NCBI GenBank assembly: GCA_942492205.1
Contig: CALODT010000001.1
Coordinates: forward strand, 372,001 to 436,000
Direction of reading: 5' to 3'
Length of the DNA: 64,000 nucleotides
DNA from: UBA1847 sp942492205
GTDB taxonomy: Bacteria; Pseudomonadota; Gammaproteobacteria; Steroidobacterales; Woeseiaceae
In this document: positions 27,517-36,150 of the stretch, in pieces
How positions within the stretch are numbered: the stretch's first letter is position 1
Layout: each line of letters starts with the position of its first letter
Made by a program: the position numbers and the translations under genes
Notes under the pieces: model-generated
The model's database searches: none
Told to the model about the DNA's origin: nothing
Seen by the model: the letters and a program-made list of their open reading frames with translations, nothing else

Positions 27517-28266
27517 ATGAACCAACTCAAAATCAAAAGCTCTCTCGCGGAGCTTGTCGTTATCGTGATTGGCGTCCTTATCGCACTACTGGCGGAGAGC
27601 GCTTGGCAAGACTACAGGGATCGTGCCGAAGGCCGGGAGTACGTTGCTCGTCTCGCAACCGAAGTAAGAGTGAATCTTGGAGTGTTGGAGGGAGATGGGT
27701 CCTGGGCAAGATATTCCTGCGCCTCAGCGAATTCTGCGCTAGCACAGCTTCAGGGAGCAGAAGATGAAGTCGATCCAACGAAGTTCCTGCACTCCGTTAT
27801 CCTGGCTAGCCTCTACAGCAACCCTGAGTACCAAACCGCAACTCACGACGACTTGATCGGTACCGGCGGCTTGTCGCTTATCGACAACGCTACCCTGCGC
27901 TCTACGATAGTTGCCGCGTACACGAATTTCTTTGAAAGCCTGGATGCGTGGCGACCGCCAAAAGATGTGGCGCTTCGCGCTTCTGTACTTCGCACGATAC
28001 CAGGTGATTTCCTGAACAGAGTTTCCGCGGATTGCATCGAGTACGAAGGACCGAAAGAGCGCGTTGCGAATCTCGCTGACTGTTCTACCGTTCCTTCTGG
28101 CGCATCAAGTAGAGCCATGTTTGATCAGCTGGTGGCTCTCCCAACCCTTGAGGGCGATCTTCGGGAACGCGCATGGCAGGTCTGCGAATTCGAAGAAGAC
28201 ATGAGCGATGTTGCCAAGCAGTTCGAAGAACTTGCTGATCTTCTTGAATCTGCCTCTGCGACGTAG
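27517..28266 (+). CDS. Membrane-anchored protein of unknown function (DUF6090-like)
   Basis: A 249-residue protein with an N-terminal membrane segment at about residues 8-26 (LAELVVIVIGVLIALLAESA) followed by WQDYRDRAEGREYVARLATEV. The layout parallels that of the divergent neighbour at 26406-27155: E-hydrophobic-IGVL-AL-W-N/Q-R-E. The rest is helical with four cysteines. No strong ribosome-binding site precedes the ATG. Function unknown; by layout it would be an inner-membrane protein facing the cytoplasm. Confidence 0.72.
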   Translation: MNQLKIKSSLAELVVIVIGVLIALLAESAWQDYRDRAEGREYVARLATEVRVNLGVLEGDGSWARYSCASANSALAQLQGAEDEVDPTKFLHSVILASLYSNPEYQTATHDDLIGTGGLSLIDNATLRSTIVAAYTNFFESLDAWRPPKDVALRASVLRTIPGDFLNRVSADCIEYEGPKERVANLADCSTVPSGASSRAMFDQLVALPTLEGDLRERAWQVCEFEEDMSDVAKQFEELADLLESASAT

Positions 28267-28271
28267 CGGCA

Positions 28272-28294
28272 AGTCCTGACCCGGTCTTTCCCCT
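28272..28294 (+). repeat. Dispersed intergenic repeat, copy A1
   Basis: A 23-base element (beginning AGTCCTGACCC, ending TCTTTCC-CCT) lies six bases after the stop of the DUF6090-like gene. A second copy at 28978-29000 in the same orientation matches at 20 of 23 positions. The pair frames the lipoprotein gene 28363-28896. Confidence 0.6.
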
Positions 28295-28362
28295 GGTGTC
28301 CGTGAGAAGTTTGGGTCAAAACCTGTCATACAGCATCATTGCCTGCAGAGAGTGATTGTGCC

Positions 28363-28896
28363 TCAGCGCCTGATGTTGATTTGCCAGACTTCCGTACTTG
28401 GCTCGTACTGTCCTTCGCTTATCGACGTCGCAGAAACATTCACATCTATTCCTAGCACAACCTGGTTTACTGATTCCCTGGTGAAGATGTACTCGATTAG
28501 ATCTTTGTAATGTGCCGCATCATATGCGCTGGGATCATTAAGGCGCAGAACTCGCCAACGATCAGCGAAGATTTCAGCAACGCCGATGCCATCGATTTCG
28601 GTAATCGCCATATTTTTGGCGAATCCCATCTCATGCAAGTACGGACCAAAACCTGTGAACCGGATCATGCCAGGCGATGAGCCATCACCCGGGTTTGAGA
28701 GTGCTGCTGCGGCAAAACCGCCGGGGCCATTCCCCGCTGAATAAGGTTTAGCTTCTATTTCAGCCAACTTGTCGCCCGAGATCTCGACAGTCTTAGTGAC
28801 GTCGGAAGCAGATGAAGAACATGCAGCTAGTAGAGTCAGAACCGCCGCCATGTACAGGCCTGGCAGCGCTTTATAAATTGGGCGTGTATTGCACAT
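28363..28896 (-). CDS. Lipoprotein of unknown function
   Basis: A 177-residue protein whose signal peptide ends in the lipobox LLAAC (Cys26), followed by SSSASDVTKTVEIS. The mature part contains GDGSSPGMIRFTGFGPYLHEMG and a C-terminal domain with mixed strands. No family recognised. It is framed by two copies of a 23-base repeat, which makes a cassette-like unit. Start as the first ATG; an internal ATG at residue 16 would shorten the signal peptide. Confidence 0.65.
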   Translation of the reverse strand: MCNTRPIYKALPGLYMAAVLTLLAACSSSASDVTKTVEISGDKLAEIEAKPYSAGNGPGGFAAAALSNPGDGSSPGMIRFTGFGPYLHEMGFAKNMAITEIDGIGVAEIFADRWRVLRLNDPSAYDAAHYKDLIEYIFTRESVNQVVLGIDVNVSATSISEGQYEPSTEVWQINIRR

Positions 28897-28977
28897 CCTG
28901 GCAGCTTATCCAATGTCTCCGAGAAAGATAGTGACTCAATTCACAATGAGTCGCATTGATAGCGATTGCCAGAGACC

Positions 28978-29000
28978 AGTCCTGACCCAATCTTTCCTCT
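28978..29000 (+). repeat. Dispersed intergenic repeat, copy A2
   Basis: Second copy of the 23-base element at 28272-28294 (three mismatches). It is followed within nine bases by the first copy of a different repeat at 29009. Confidence 0.6.
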
Positions 29001-29008
29001 CGTCAACG

Positions 29009-29025
29009 GCCGCTTCTGGCCGTAA
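29009..29025 (+). repeat. Dispersed intergenic repeat, copy B1
   Basis: GCCGCTTCTGGCCGTAA. It matches 29694-29710 at 16 of 17 positions in the same orientation, and the two copies frame the acetyltransferase gene at 29130-29681. Confidence 0.55.
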
Positions 29026-29129
29026 AGCCAGAGTCGCCCGGAACAGGCTATAATTTCCGCAACAGATCAAGAGCGGACGTTCGACATCGCGGCCGAGATC
29101 CCATCTTCTGACGAGTAACTCGAACTGCG

Positions 29130-29681
29130 ATGCAACTCCCTGACCTCAACACGGAACGACTACTGCTAAGACCATTCGTGTTGGCTGACGCACTGGATGT
29201 CCAGCGGCTGGCGGGCGAGCGGGAAGTCGCAGACACGACATTGAATGTTCCGCATCCGTACGAAGATGGGATGGCCGAGGCCTGGATATCAGGGCAGCAG
29301 TCATTAATTGATATTGGCGAATTGTCTGCGTTTGCGATCACGCTGAAGCCGAACGGCGAACTTGTGGGCGCCATCAGCCTTCGGATTGATCCGCCTGTGA
29401 GCAGAGCAAATTTAGGCTACTGGATTGGAAAGCCATATTGGAATGCCGGCTACTGCACTGAAGCTGCGCTGCGAGTTGTCCAATTCGTTTTTGAGGAACT
29501 GAAGTTACATAGACTACATGCTGAACATCTGGACCGAAATCCGGCCTCCGGCAGAGTTCTCCAGAAGATCGGCATGCTGAAGGAAGGCATAGCCCGGGAA
29601 CACACGACTAAATGGGGCAAATTTGAGGACCTGGTTTTGTACGGGTTGCTCCGTGACGAATGGGTTGGTAATCAGGGTTAA
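29130..29681 (+). CDS. GNAT acetyltransferase, RimJ/RimL type
   Basis: A 183-residue acetyltransferase that begins with the typical LNTERLLLRPFVLADALDVQRLAG. LGYWIGKPYWNAGYCTEAALR is the acetyl-CoA-binding segment, and SGRVLQKIGMLKEGIAREH is the usual C-terminal signature (N-x-x-S/A-x-R-V/A). RimJ/RimL relatives acetylate N-termini of ribosomal proteins, but most homologues have small-molecule substrates. The gene is flanked by a 17-base direct repeat. Confidence 0.9.
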   Translation: MQLPDLNTERLLLRPFVLADALDVQRLAGEREVADTTLNVPHPYEDGMAEAWISGQQSLIDIGELSAFAITLKPNGELVGAISLRIDPPVSRANLGYWIGKPYWNAGYCTEAALRVVQFVFEELKLHRLHAEHLDRNPASGRVLQKIGMLKEGIAREHTTKWGKFEDLVLYGLLRDEWVGNQG

Positions 29682-29693
29682 GCAATGAATATC

Positions 29694-29722
29694 GCCGCTC
29701 CTGGCCGTAAGCAGACGGCCAG
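29694..29722 (+). repeat. Dispersed repeat copy B2 with hairpin
   Basis: GCCGCTCCTGGCCGTAA (29694-29710), 12 bases after the acetyltransferase stop, matches copy B1. It overlaps a perfect eight-pair hairpin CTGGCCGT-AAGCAG-ACGGCCAG (29701-29722). No T tract follows, so it is not a standard terminator. Confidence 0.55.
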
Positions 29723-29773
29723 CCAATAGGGACGCTATGCAAGCGTTATTCACTGGCAGCGGCGAAGCACATT

Positions 29774-30304
29774 CTACGGGCAGCCGATCATGTCGAACTC
29801 GGTCGTGTATATCGCTTCGCGCCTGTGGGTGACCGAAAAGGCAAGCAGGCCGTCCGAAAGCGGTTCCAGAAAACGCGCTGCGCCTCGTAAATACCAATCT
29901 ATCAGCTGGTCCTCATACGTGAAGTATTTGGGATCTTCACCGCTCGAATCAGGCCAGGAAACCCGGTAATTGTAGTCGTGGCGTCCATAGAATTTGCCGC
30001 GACTGCGGTATTCATGACGAATCAGGACGCCGATTTCACGCAGGTTCGAGCAGTCAATTTTCATCGCGCCTTGCGCAACCGGGATATTGGCAATTTCTTC
30101 AGCAATCTCCGGATTACCGTTGCTGATGTCTTCATACAGGATGCGGCCGTCCTTATACTCGACAAACCTTAGTGCTGGAATGATCGCGCTACTCTTACTG
30201 TCATTGTGAATGACGTCTGCAACGCTACAGCCGCCTAACAACAGTAATATCAGGATGGTGCCTGCAGTGCAGCGTGCGAGAATTCGAATCGCCGCCTCGC
30301 GCAC
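29774..30304 (-). CDS. Lipoprotein of unknown function
   Basis: An exported lipoprotein. The segment ARCTAGTILILLLLGGC ends in a lipobox (LLLGGC), followed by a mature domain of about 150 residues with FYGRHDYNYRVSWPDSS and EFDMIGC. The start is uncertain. The frame extends to a TTG at 30445, but a lipoprotein signal of normal length would begin near the GTG at 30304, used here. Possible ATGs at 30418-30394 would put an unusual 65-residue leader before the cysteine. No family recognised. It is divergent from the amidohydrolase gene. Confidence 0.6.
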   Translation of the reverse strand: MREAAIRILARCTAGTILILLLLGGCSVADVIHNDSKSSAIIPALRFVEYKDGRILYEDISNGNPEIAEEIANIPVAQGAMKIDCSNLREIGVLIRHEYRSRGKFYGRHDYNYRVSWPDSSGEDPKYFTYEDQLIDWYLRGAARFLEPLSDGLLAFSVTHRREAIYTTEFDMIGCP

Positions 30305-30481
30305 GCGAAACGAGAATCCTTTGGCAGACGCAATGGCGTCCCGAAAACCCGTTGTCCTGAATAATGCAACGCATGCGCTGTGTAAAGTGCCCATTTTCAT
30401 CGCGGTCATGCACCCCATTATTTCCGAGAACCAGTGGTTGTACAACGGCGTGCTGTTATTATCCGGACCTGATCAGGACGT

Positions 30482-33400
30482 ATGAGGCCGATAATGAACT
30501 CCAATAATTTCCTCGCCGTATTGCTACTTACCTTGCCTGCCGGTGCCGCTTTTTCGGCCGACGATGAAGAAAAACGGTGGAACGTCAACGAGATACCGGG
30601 TGAACCCCGGGAAATCACAATCGATACGCGCAGCGGCTCCTGGATGAGTCTCGACGTCAGCCCTGACGGCAAGACCATTGCGTTCGACATGCTCGGCGAT
30701 ATCTATGTATTGCCGATCGAAGGCGGCCAGGCGACGTCCGTTGATAGCGGTCTTTCCTGGTCCATGCAGCCACGCTTTTCCCCGGATGGCAGTGAAATCG
30801 CGTTCATCACGGACGCCGGCGGCGGCGACAACGTCTGGATCATGAAGGCCGACGGCAGTGACGCGCGCCAGCTGACGAAGGAAGATTTCCGGCTGCTTAA
30901 CAACCCGTACTGGTCTCCGGATGGCAACTACATTGCGGCGCGCAAGCATTTCACGACGCAGCGCTCTCTCGGCACTGGTGAGATCTGGATCTATCACCGC
31001 AACGGCGGCGGTGGTGTAGCGGTCGTTGAGAAGCCGAGCGAGTCGCACCAGAAAGAGCTGGGCGAGCCGGTCTTTTCGCCGGATGGTCGTTATATCTATT
31101 ACACGCTCGATCAGACGCCTGGCAGTACCTTCATCTACGCGCAGGACTCCAATGGTGAAGTATTTGCGATTCGCCGCCACGATCTCGAAACAGGCGAGAA
31201 CATCCGCTTCGTCTCCGGTGCTGGCGGCGCCGTGCGACCAGCGCCATCGCCGGACGGAAAGTACCTGGCGTTTGTCCGTCGCATTCGCGGCGAGAGCGCG
31301 TTATTCCTCAAAGATCTGAGCAGCGGCGCAGAGTTTCCGATCTATACGGCTCTGGACACAGACCTGCAGGAGGTCTGGTCCGTACACGGTACCTATCCGA
31401 ACATGGACTGGATGCCGGATTCAGGCAGTGTCGTATTCTGGGCCGGCGGTGGCATCAAGCGCATCGATATCGCCAGCAAGAACGTCACCGACATTCCGTT
31501 TCACGTCAAAGATACGCGCACGGTCTACGACGCGCCTCGACCCGCCGTCGATGTGGCGCCCGCAAGTTTCGACACAACGATGGTTCGCAACGCGGAAGTG
31601 TCACCCGACGGATCGAAGGTCGTGTTCGAGAGTGCTGGGCGTCTGTACATAAAGGACCTGCCCAACGGCACAGCAAAGCGCCTCACCAGCGACGCGATGG
31701 ATCACTTCGAGTATGACCCGACGTGGTCACGTGACGGCCGCAGTATCGCGTTCATCACCTGGGACGATCAGGAATTGGCGCACGTGCACCGAGTGCGGTC
31801 GTCGGGCGGCAAGAGCACGCGCTTGACGAAGACGCCGGGACACTACCACGGCCCGCGCTACTCGCCAGACGGCGCGTCGATAGTCTTCGAAGCGGACAGC
31901 GGCGGTTATCTCACTTCCCCGAACTGGTCGATGGAGACCGGTGTGTTTGTCGTGCCGGCCAGCGGCGGCGATGCGCGGGAAATTACTTCGGACGGCAGCA
32001 ATCCGCATTACGGGGCGCGCAATGACCGGCTGTACGTAACCCGTCGTGGTGAAGCCGGGCTCGCACTGGTGAGCATCGATCTTTACGGCGAGAAAGCGCG
32101 CACGCATGCCAACGGGAAGGATCTGAGGCGTTATGAAGTGTCGCCGGACGATCAATACCTGGCCTATCGTCAGAATTACCACATTTACGCGCTGCCACTA
32201 CCACCTGGCGGCAAGCCGCTGGAGCTGGCTACCAGCGTGTCCAGCATCAGCATGACGAAAGCGAGCGGCAACGGCGGCAACTTCCCGCACTGGACGAACG
32301 GCGGCAAGACACTGGCGTGGTCGCTGGGTGCGACGCTGTTCGATGCGGACGTTGATGAGCTGTTCGTGCTCACAACAGAAGACGAAGAGGATGCCGGCTA
32401 CAAGGCGCCCACCGACGGTGCCTCGATGTCGATACGCCTGCAGGCGGATGTGCCCTCGACGGTCGTCGCTCTGACGGGCGCTCGCGTGGTCACAATGAGT
32501 GACGATGATGGTGGCGTGATTGAAGACGGTGTGATCGTGGTCGATGGCAATCGCATAAAGGCGGTCGGCGCGTCCGCTGACGTCGAGATTCCGGCTGGCG
32601 CGCAGCGCGTCGATGTCACCGGCAAGACCATTATCCCCGGCCTGATCGATGCTCACGCACACGGGCCTGCCGGTGTGGGTGTAATACCCGAGCAGAACTG
32701 GGCGGCCTACGCGACGCTGGCGCTGGGCGTGACCACGACTCACGATCCATCGAACGATGCCACCGAGATCTTCGCGGCAGCCGAGATGCAGCGTACCGGC
32801 CAGATTCTGTCGCCACGGATTTTTTCCACCGGCGACATCGTGTACGGCGCTCGCTCCAGCTACTTTGCAGAGATCAACTCGCTGGACGATGCCCGCGAAC
32901 ACGTGCGGCGACTGAAGGCACAAGGTGCGATGAGCATCAAGAACTACAACCAGCCACGCCGAGAACAGCGTCAGCAGGTGACCATTGCCGCGAGAGAAGA
33001 GGGCATGCTGGTTGTCTCGGAAGGCGGCTCGTTGTTTCATATGGACCTGTCGATGGTTGCCGACGGCAACAGCACGATCGAACACAACCTGCCGCAGTCG
33101 ATGCTATACGACGACGTCCTGCAGTTCTGGGGACAGACCAACGTAGCGTACACGCCGACGCTGGTCGTCACTTACGGTGGCATGAGTGCCGAGACCTACT
33201 GGTACCAGGAAACCGATGTCTGGAAGCATCCGATACTGTCGAAGTTCGTGCCGCCGCATGTTCTGCAGCCGCGCTCGGTACGACGCATCAAGGCGCCGGT
33301 CAGTGATTACCACCATACGGACGCCGCGGTGACCGCCAAGCTGCTGGCCGACAAGGGCGTGCTGGTCAGTATCGGCGCGCACGGTCAGCGAGAAGGCCTG

Positions 33401-33691
33401 GGCAGTCATTGGGAGATCTGGAGTTTTGCGCAGGGCGGCATGTCTCCGATCGAGGCGCTGCGCACGGCAACGACGGCGCCGGCCGAGGCGCTTGGTTACG
33501 ACAAGGACCTGGGATCACTCGAAGTGGGCAAGCTCGCCGACCTCGTGGTCATTGATGCCAACGTCGTCGAAGACATTTACCAGACCGACAGGGTCGATAT
33601 GGTCATGCTGAACGGGCGTCTCTACGATGCATCGACGCTGAACGAGAAAGTCACCGGCAGCCGCAAAACGCAGCCGTTCTACTGGCAGTGA
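30482..33691 (+). CDS. Secreted TolB-like propeller fused to amidohydrolase
   Basis: A 1069-residue exported protein with signal peptide NFLAVLLLTLPAGAAFSA. Residues about 50-640 are a WD40/TolB-type propeller with repeated S-P-D-G motifs (DVSPDGKTIAFD, RFSPDGSEIAFI, PYWSPDGNYIAAR, RYSPDGASIVFE). From about residue 655 an amidohydrolase domain follows: GKTIIPGLIDAHAH with two metal-binding His, a Lys in MSIKNYNQ, a His in TIEHNLPQ, and the C-terminal LGSLEVGKLADLVVID. Such fusions are annotated as periplasmic amidohydrolases or imidazolonepropionase-like; the substrate is unknown, a peptide or amide is likely. An ATG at 30494 is an equal start candidate (GAGG six bases upstream). The stop overlaps the next gene by four bases. 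Confidence 0.9.
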   Translation: MRPIMNSNNFLAVLLLTLPAGAAFSADDEEKRWNVNEIPGEPREITIDTRSGSWMSLDVSPDGKTIAFDMLGDIYVLPIEGGQATSVDSGLSWSMQPRFSPDGSEIAFITDAGGGDNVWIMKADGSDARQLTKEDFRLLNNPYWSPDGNYIAARKHFTTQRSLGTGEIWIYHRNGGGGVAVVEKPSESHQKELGEPVFSPDGRYIYYTLDQTPGSTFIYAQDSNGEVFAIRRHDLETGENIRFVSGAGGAVRPAPSPDGKYLAFVRRIRGESALFLKDLSSGAEFPIYTALDTDLQEVWSVHGTYPNMDWMPDSGSVVFWAGGGIKRIDIASKNVTDIPFHVKDTRTVYDAPRPAVDVAPASFDTTMVRNAEVSPDGSKVVFESAGRLYIKDLPNGTAKRLTSDAMDHFEYDPTWSRDGRSIAFITWDDQELAHVHRVRSSGGKSTRLTKTPGHYHGPRYSPDGASIVFEADSGGYLTSPNWSMETGVFVVPASGGDAREITSDGSNPHYGARNDRLYVTRRGEAGLALVSIDLYGEKARTHANGKDLRRYEVSPDDQYLAYRQNYHIYALPLPPGGKPLELATSVSSISMTKASGNGGNFPHWTNGGKTLAWSLGATLFDADVDELFVLTTEDEEDAGYKAPTDGASMSIRLQADVPSTVVALTGARVVTMSDDDGGVIEDGVIVVDGNRIKAVGASADVEIPAGAQRVDVTGKTIIPGLIDAHAHGPAGVGVIPEQNWAAYATLALGVTTTHDPSNDATEIFAAAEMQRTGQILSPRIFSTGDIVYGARSSYFAEINSLDDAREHVRRLKAQGAMSIKNYNQPRREQRQQVTIAAREEGMLVVSEGGSLFHMDLSMVADGNSTIEHNLPQSMLYDDVLQFWGQTNVAYTPTLVVTYGGMSAETYWYQETDVWKHPILSKFVPPHVLQPRSVRRIKAPVSDYHHTDAAVTAKLLADKGVLVSIGAHGQREGLGSHWEIWSFAQGGMSPIEALRTATTAPAEALGYDKDLGSLEVGKLADLVVIDANVVEDIYQTDRVDMVMLNGRLYDASTLNEKVTGSRKTQPFYWQ

Positions 33692-34791
33692 GTAATACTC
33701 GCTGCGCAGCCGTCGCCCTCTCCCTGCTGGTCGCGGTACTTGTCGGTGCCTGCACGGGAGGCGCCGGAAACGATCGGGCCGGCATGGCGCGCTACACGCT
33801 CGAGCATGACGGCCTCGAGCGCGAGTACTTCGTCTACCTGCCTGCGGCTTACGATGGTACTGATGAATACCCGGCCGCGATATTCATGCATGGATATGGC
33901 GGCAGCGCTACCGGCACTGAGGCGGAGGTCACCAACGGTTTGACCCGTTACGCGGAAGAGTACGGGTACGTCATGGTCTTTCCGCAGTCGACATGGTTCA
34001 TGTCAGAGGGTCCCGAGGCGGAACGCTGGGAGGTTACGTCCTGGAACCACATTTCCGACGGCTTCGACAAAGGACCGGCGGGGCCCATTTGCACCGAGGA
34101 GGCCGAAAGTTATCCGTGTCCGCCAGAGTGCGGCAACTGCGGCCGTTGTGGCTGGGCGTCATGCCACGATGATGTCGGCTTCCTTGAGGCGTTAGTAGCG
34201 CGCTTCACTGCACAATTTGCGATTGACGAGGATCGCGTCTATGTCTCTGGTTTCAGCAACGGCGCGCTCATGACTAACCGAATCGCCTGCGATGCCTCGC
34301 AGCTGTTCGCAGCGGCTGCCCTGATTGGCGGCCGCGTCGAACCGGGATTCGAGTGCACGCCGGAGGTTGCTGTACCGTTACTACAGATCAATGGCGGCAG
34401 GGACGAGGTGGTTCCGCATGACGGCAGCGTCAGCAACGCAGGCTTTTATTACGCGAGTACGGAGTCGATCGCCCGGGAATGGAACGCGGGTGAAGCCTGC
34501 ATGGCGGATACGAAGGACTGGCTGCCGCCTGTCGGCAAGGACGCGTTGCAATGCACTGCCGCTTGCGAAGGCACTCGCCGTGAGTCGATCGACTGCCTCT
34601 GGCCCGAGGGCGATCATCGCTGGCCCGGTACGTCCGGTCGTCGTGGCAGCGACGGCTATTGCGTGACCGAACTGCAGGCTGCGAGTATGCCGGATCGGAC
34701 GATCTGCGTGGCGCCGGACCCGGCACAGGAAGTCTGGGGCTCCAGGCTGATGTTTCAGTTTTTCGACGGGCACGTTCGCAAACGGCCCTGA
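33688..34791 (+). CDS. Esterase/PHB depolymerase-like lipoprotein
   Basis: A 367-residue lipoprotein (lipobox VLVGAC, Cys22) with an alpha/beta-hydrolase fold of the LpqC/feruloyl esterase/PHB depolymerase family. The oxyanion-hole motif is FMHGYGG, the nucleophile Ser lies in VSGFSNGALMTN, Asp in GGRDEVVP and His in EGDHRWPG. A cysteine-rich insert (CPPECGNCGRCGWASC) before the nucleophile is unusual and probably disulfide-linked. It starts with GTG overlapping the amidohydrolase stop (GTGA), so the two secreted hydrolases are coupled. Confidence 0.87.
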   Translation: MSNTRCAAVALSLLVAVLVGACTGGAGNDRAGMARYTLEHDGLEREYFVYLPAAYDGTDEYPAAIFMHGYGGSATGTEAEVTNGLTRYAEEYGYVMVFPQSTWFMSEGPEAERWEVTSWNHISDGFDKGPAGPICTEEAESYPCPPECGNCGRCGWASCHDDVGFLEALVARFTAQFAIDEDRVYVSGFSNGALMTNRIACDASQLFAAAALIGGRVEPGFECTPEVAVPLLQINGGRDEVVPHDGSVSNAGFYYASTESIAREWNAGEACMADTKDWLPPVGKDALQCTAACEGTRRESIDCLWPEGDHRWPGTSGRRGSDGYCVTELQAASMPDRTICVAPDPAQEVWGSRLMFQFFDGHVRKRP

Positions 34792-34863
34792 ACGCAGTAC
34801 CAGGCGATCGCAGCAGTAACGTTAGCAACCACGCTGCGCGTAGAAACTCACCAGGACTTGGCA

Positions 34864-36138
34864 ATGACGATTAGCAAACGCGATTTCTTGAAACTGTCCG
34901 GCGCCAGCGCGGCCTTGTCAGCGTTCGCAGCGGCGGCGGCCGCTGAAAAACGGGACACGGGCGGAGCAACCGACTTACAGTCGATCACCGCGGATGCGCA
35001 ACCGATAACGGTCAAGGAGCGGCTTGCCAGGGTCGCAAAAGCGCAAGAGCTCATGGCCAAGCTCGAGATCGACGCCATTCTCATCGAGCCCGGCAGCGCG
35101 ATGCTGTATTTCAGCGGCATAAGCTGGTGGCGCAGCGAGCGACTGACCGCGCTGCTTATCCCGAGGGAAGGCGATATCGCCGTGATCACTCCGTTCTTCG
35201 AGGAACCCAGCGTTCGCGAATCGATGACCTTCGGTGACGATGTTCGTACCTGGCATGAACACGAAGATCCGTTCGAACGCGTCGCCGGGGTCCTCTGTGA
35301 TCGCGGGCTGCGCGGCGGCCGTATCGGCCTGGAGCACGAGGTGCGCTACTTCGTCGTAGAAGGCTTGAAACGTGCGGTGCCCGAATTCGCGATCGTTGCC
35401 GCGTTGCCGGTCACGCAGGGATGCCGCATGTACAAGACCGGCGCGGAAATAGCGCTGATGAAGAAGGCGAGCGAAGTGACGCTCAAGGCTTACGAGCATG
35501 TCTATCGCAGCCTGGACAAGGGAATGACGCCCGCTGACGTGAAGGCATTGATGCGCGACGCGCAGAGCGCGCTCGGCGGTAGCGGCATCTGGAACATGGC
35601 CCTGTTCGGACCTGCGAGCGCCTATCCGCACGGCACCTCGATCCGGCAAGAGATCGGAGAAGGCCAGATCGTGCTGATGGACTGCGGCTGTTCCGTGCAT
35701 GGCTACCAGTCCGATATCTCACGGACATTCGTCTTCGGCGAGCCAAGCAAGCGGCAACGCGAAGTCTGGAACACCGTGCGGAAAGGTCAGCAGATCGCAT
35801 TCGAGACGGCGAAGCCGGGACTACCGGCAGGCAAGGTCGACGAAGCGGTGCGCAGCTACTACGAGTCCCTGGGCTATGGTCCCGGCTATGCAACGCCCGG
35901 CCTGAGTCACCGTACCGGCCATGGCATCGGCATGGATGGCCACGAAAGCGTCAACTTCGTGCAAGGAGAAACGACCCCTCTCGCCAGCGGCATGTGCTTC
36001 TCCAATGAACCGGGCATCTACATTTTCGATGAGTTCGGCGTACGTCTGGAAGACTGCATCTACATGACGAATGAGGGACCAGCCTGGTTTACCGTGCCGC
36101 CCGACAGCCTGGACGAGCCCCTGGGGCGCATGGGTTAA
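34864..36138 (+). CDS. M24 family Xaa-Pro-type peptidase, exported
   Basis: A 424-residue protein with an N-terminal creatinase-like domain and a pita-bread M24 domain. Metal ligands are visible: Asp in LMDCGCSVHGYQSD and SDISRTF, His in HRTGHGIGMDGHE, Glu in SNEPGIY and VRLEDCI. The N-terminus (SKRDFLKLSGASAALSAFAAAAAA) looks like a Tat signal in which Lys replaces the first Arg of the twin pair, so export by Tat is probable but not sure. The ATG at 34864 follows AGGA; the TTG at 34858 is unlikely. It would cleave X-Pro dipeptides or a creatine-like amidine. Confidence 0.9.
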   Translation: MTISKRDFLKLSGASAALSAFAAAAAAEKRDTGGATDLQSITADAQPITVKERLARVAKAQELMAKLEIDAILIEPGSAMLYFSGISWWRSERLTALLIPREGDIAVITPFFEEPSVRESMTFGDDVRTWHEHEDPFERVAGVLCDRGLRGGRIGLEHEVRYFVVEGLKRAVPEFAIVAALPVTQGCRMYKTGAEIALMKKASEVTLKAYEHVYRSLDKGMTPADVKALMRDAQSALGGSGIWNMALFGPASAYPHGTSIRQEIGEGQIVLMDCGCSVHGYQSDISRTFVFGEPSKRQREVWNTVRKGQQIAFETAKPGLPAGKVDEAVRSYYESLGYGPGYATPGLSHRTGHGIGMDGHESVNFVQGETTPLASGMCFSNEPGIYIFDEFGVRLEDCIYMTNEGPAWFTVPPDSLDEPLGRMG

Positions 36139-36150
36139 GCGCCGGTATTC

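Noticed and set aside
29009..29722. Integron gene cassettes with attC sites
   Set aside because: A GTTAAGC that fits one attC core occurs at 29679-29685, but I could not find the paired RYYYAAC core or an integrase gene.
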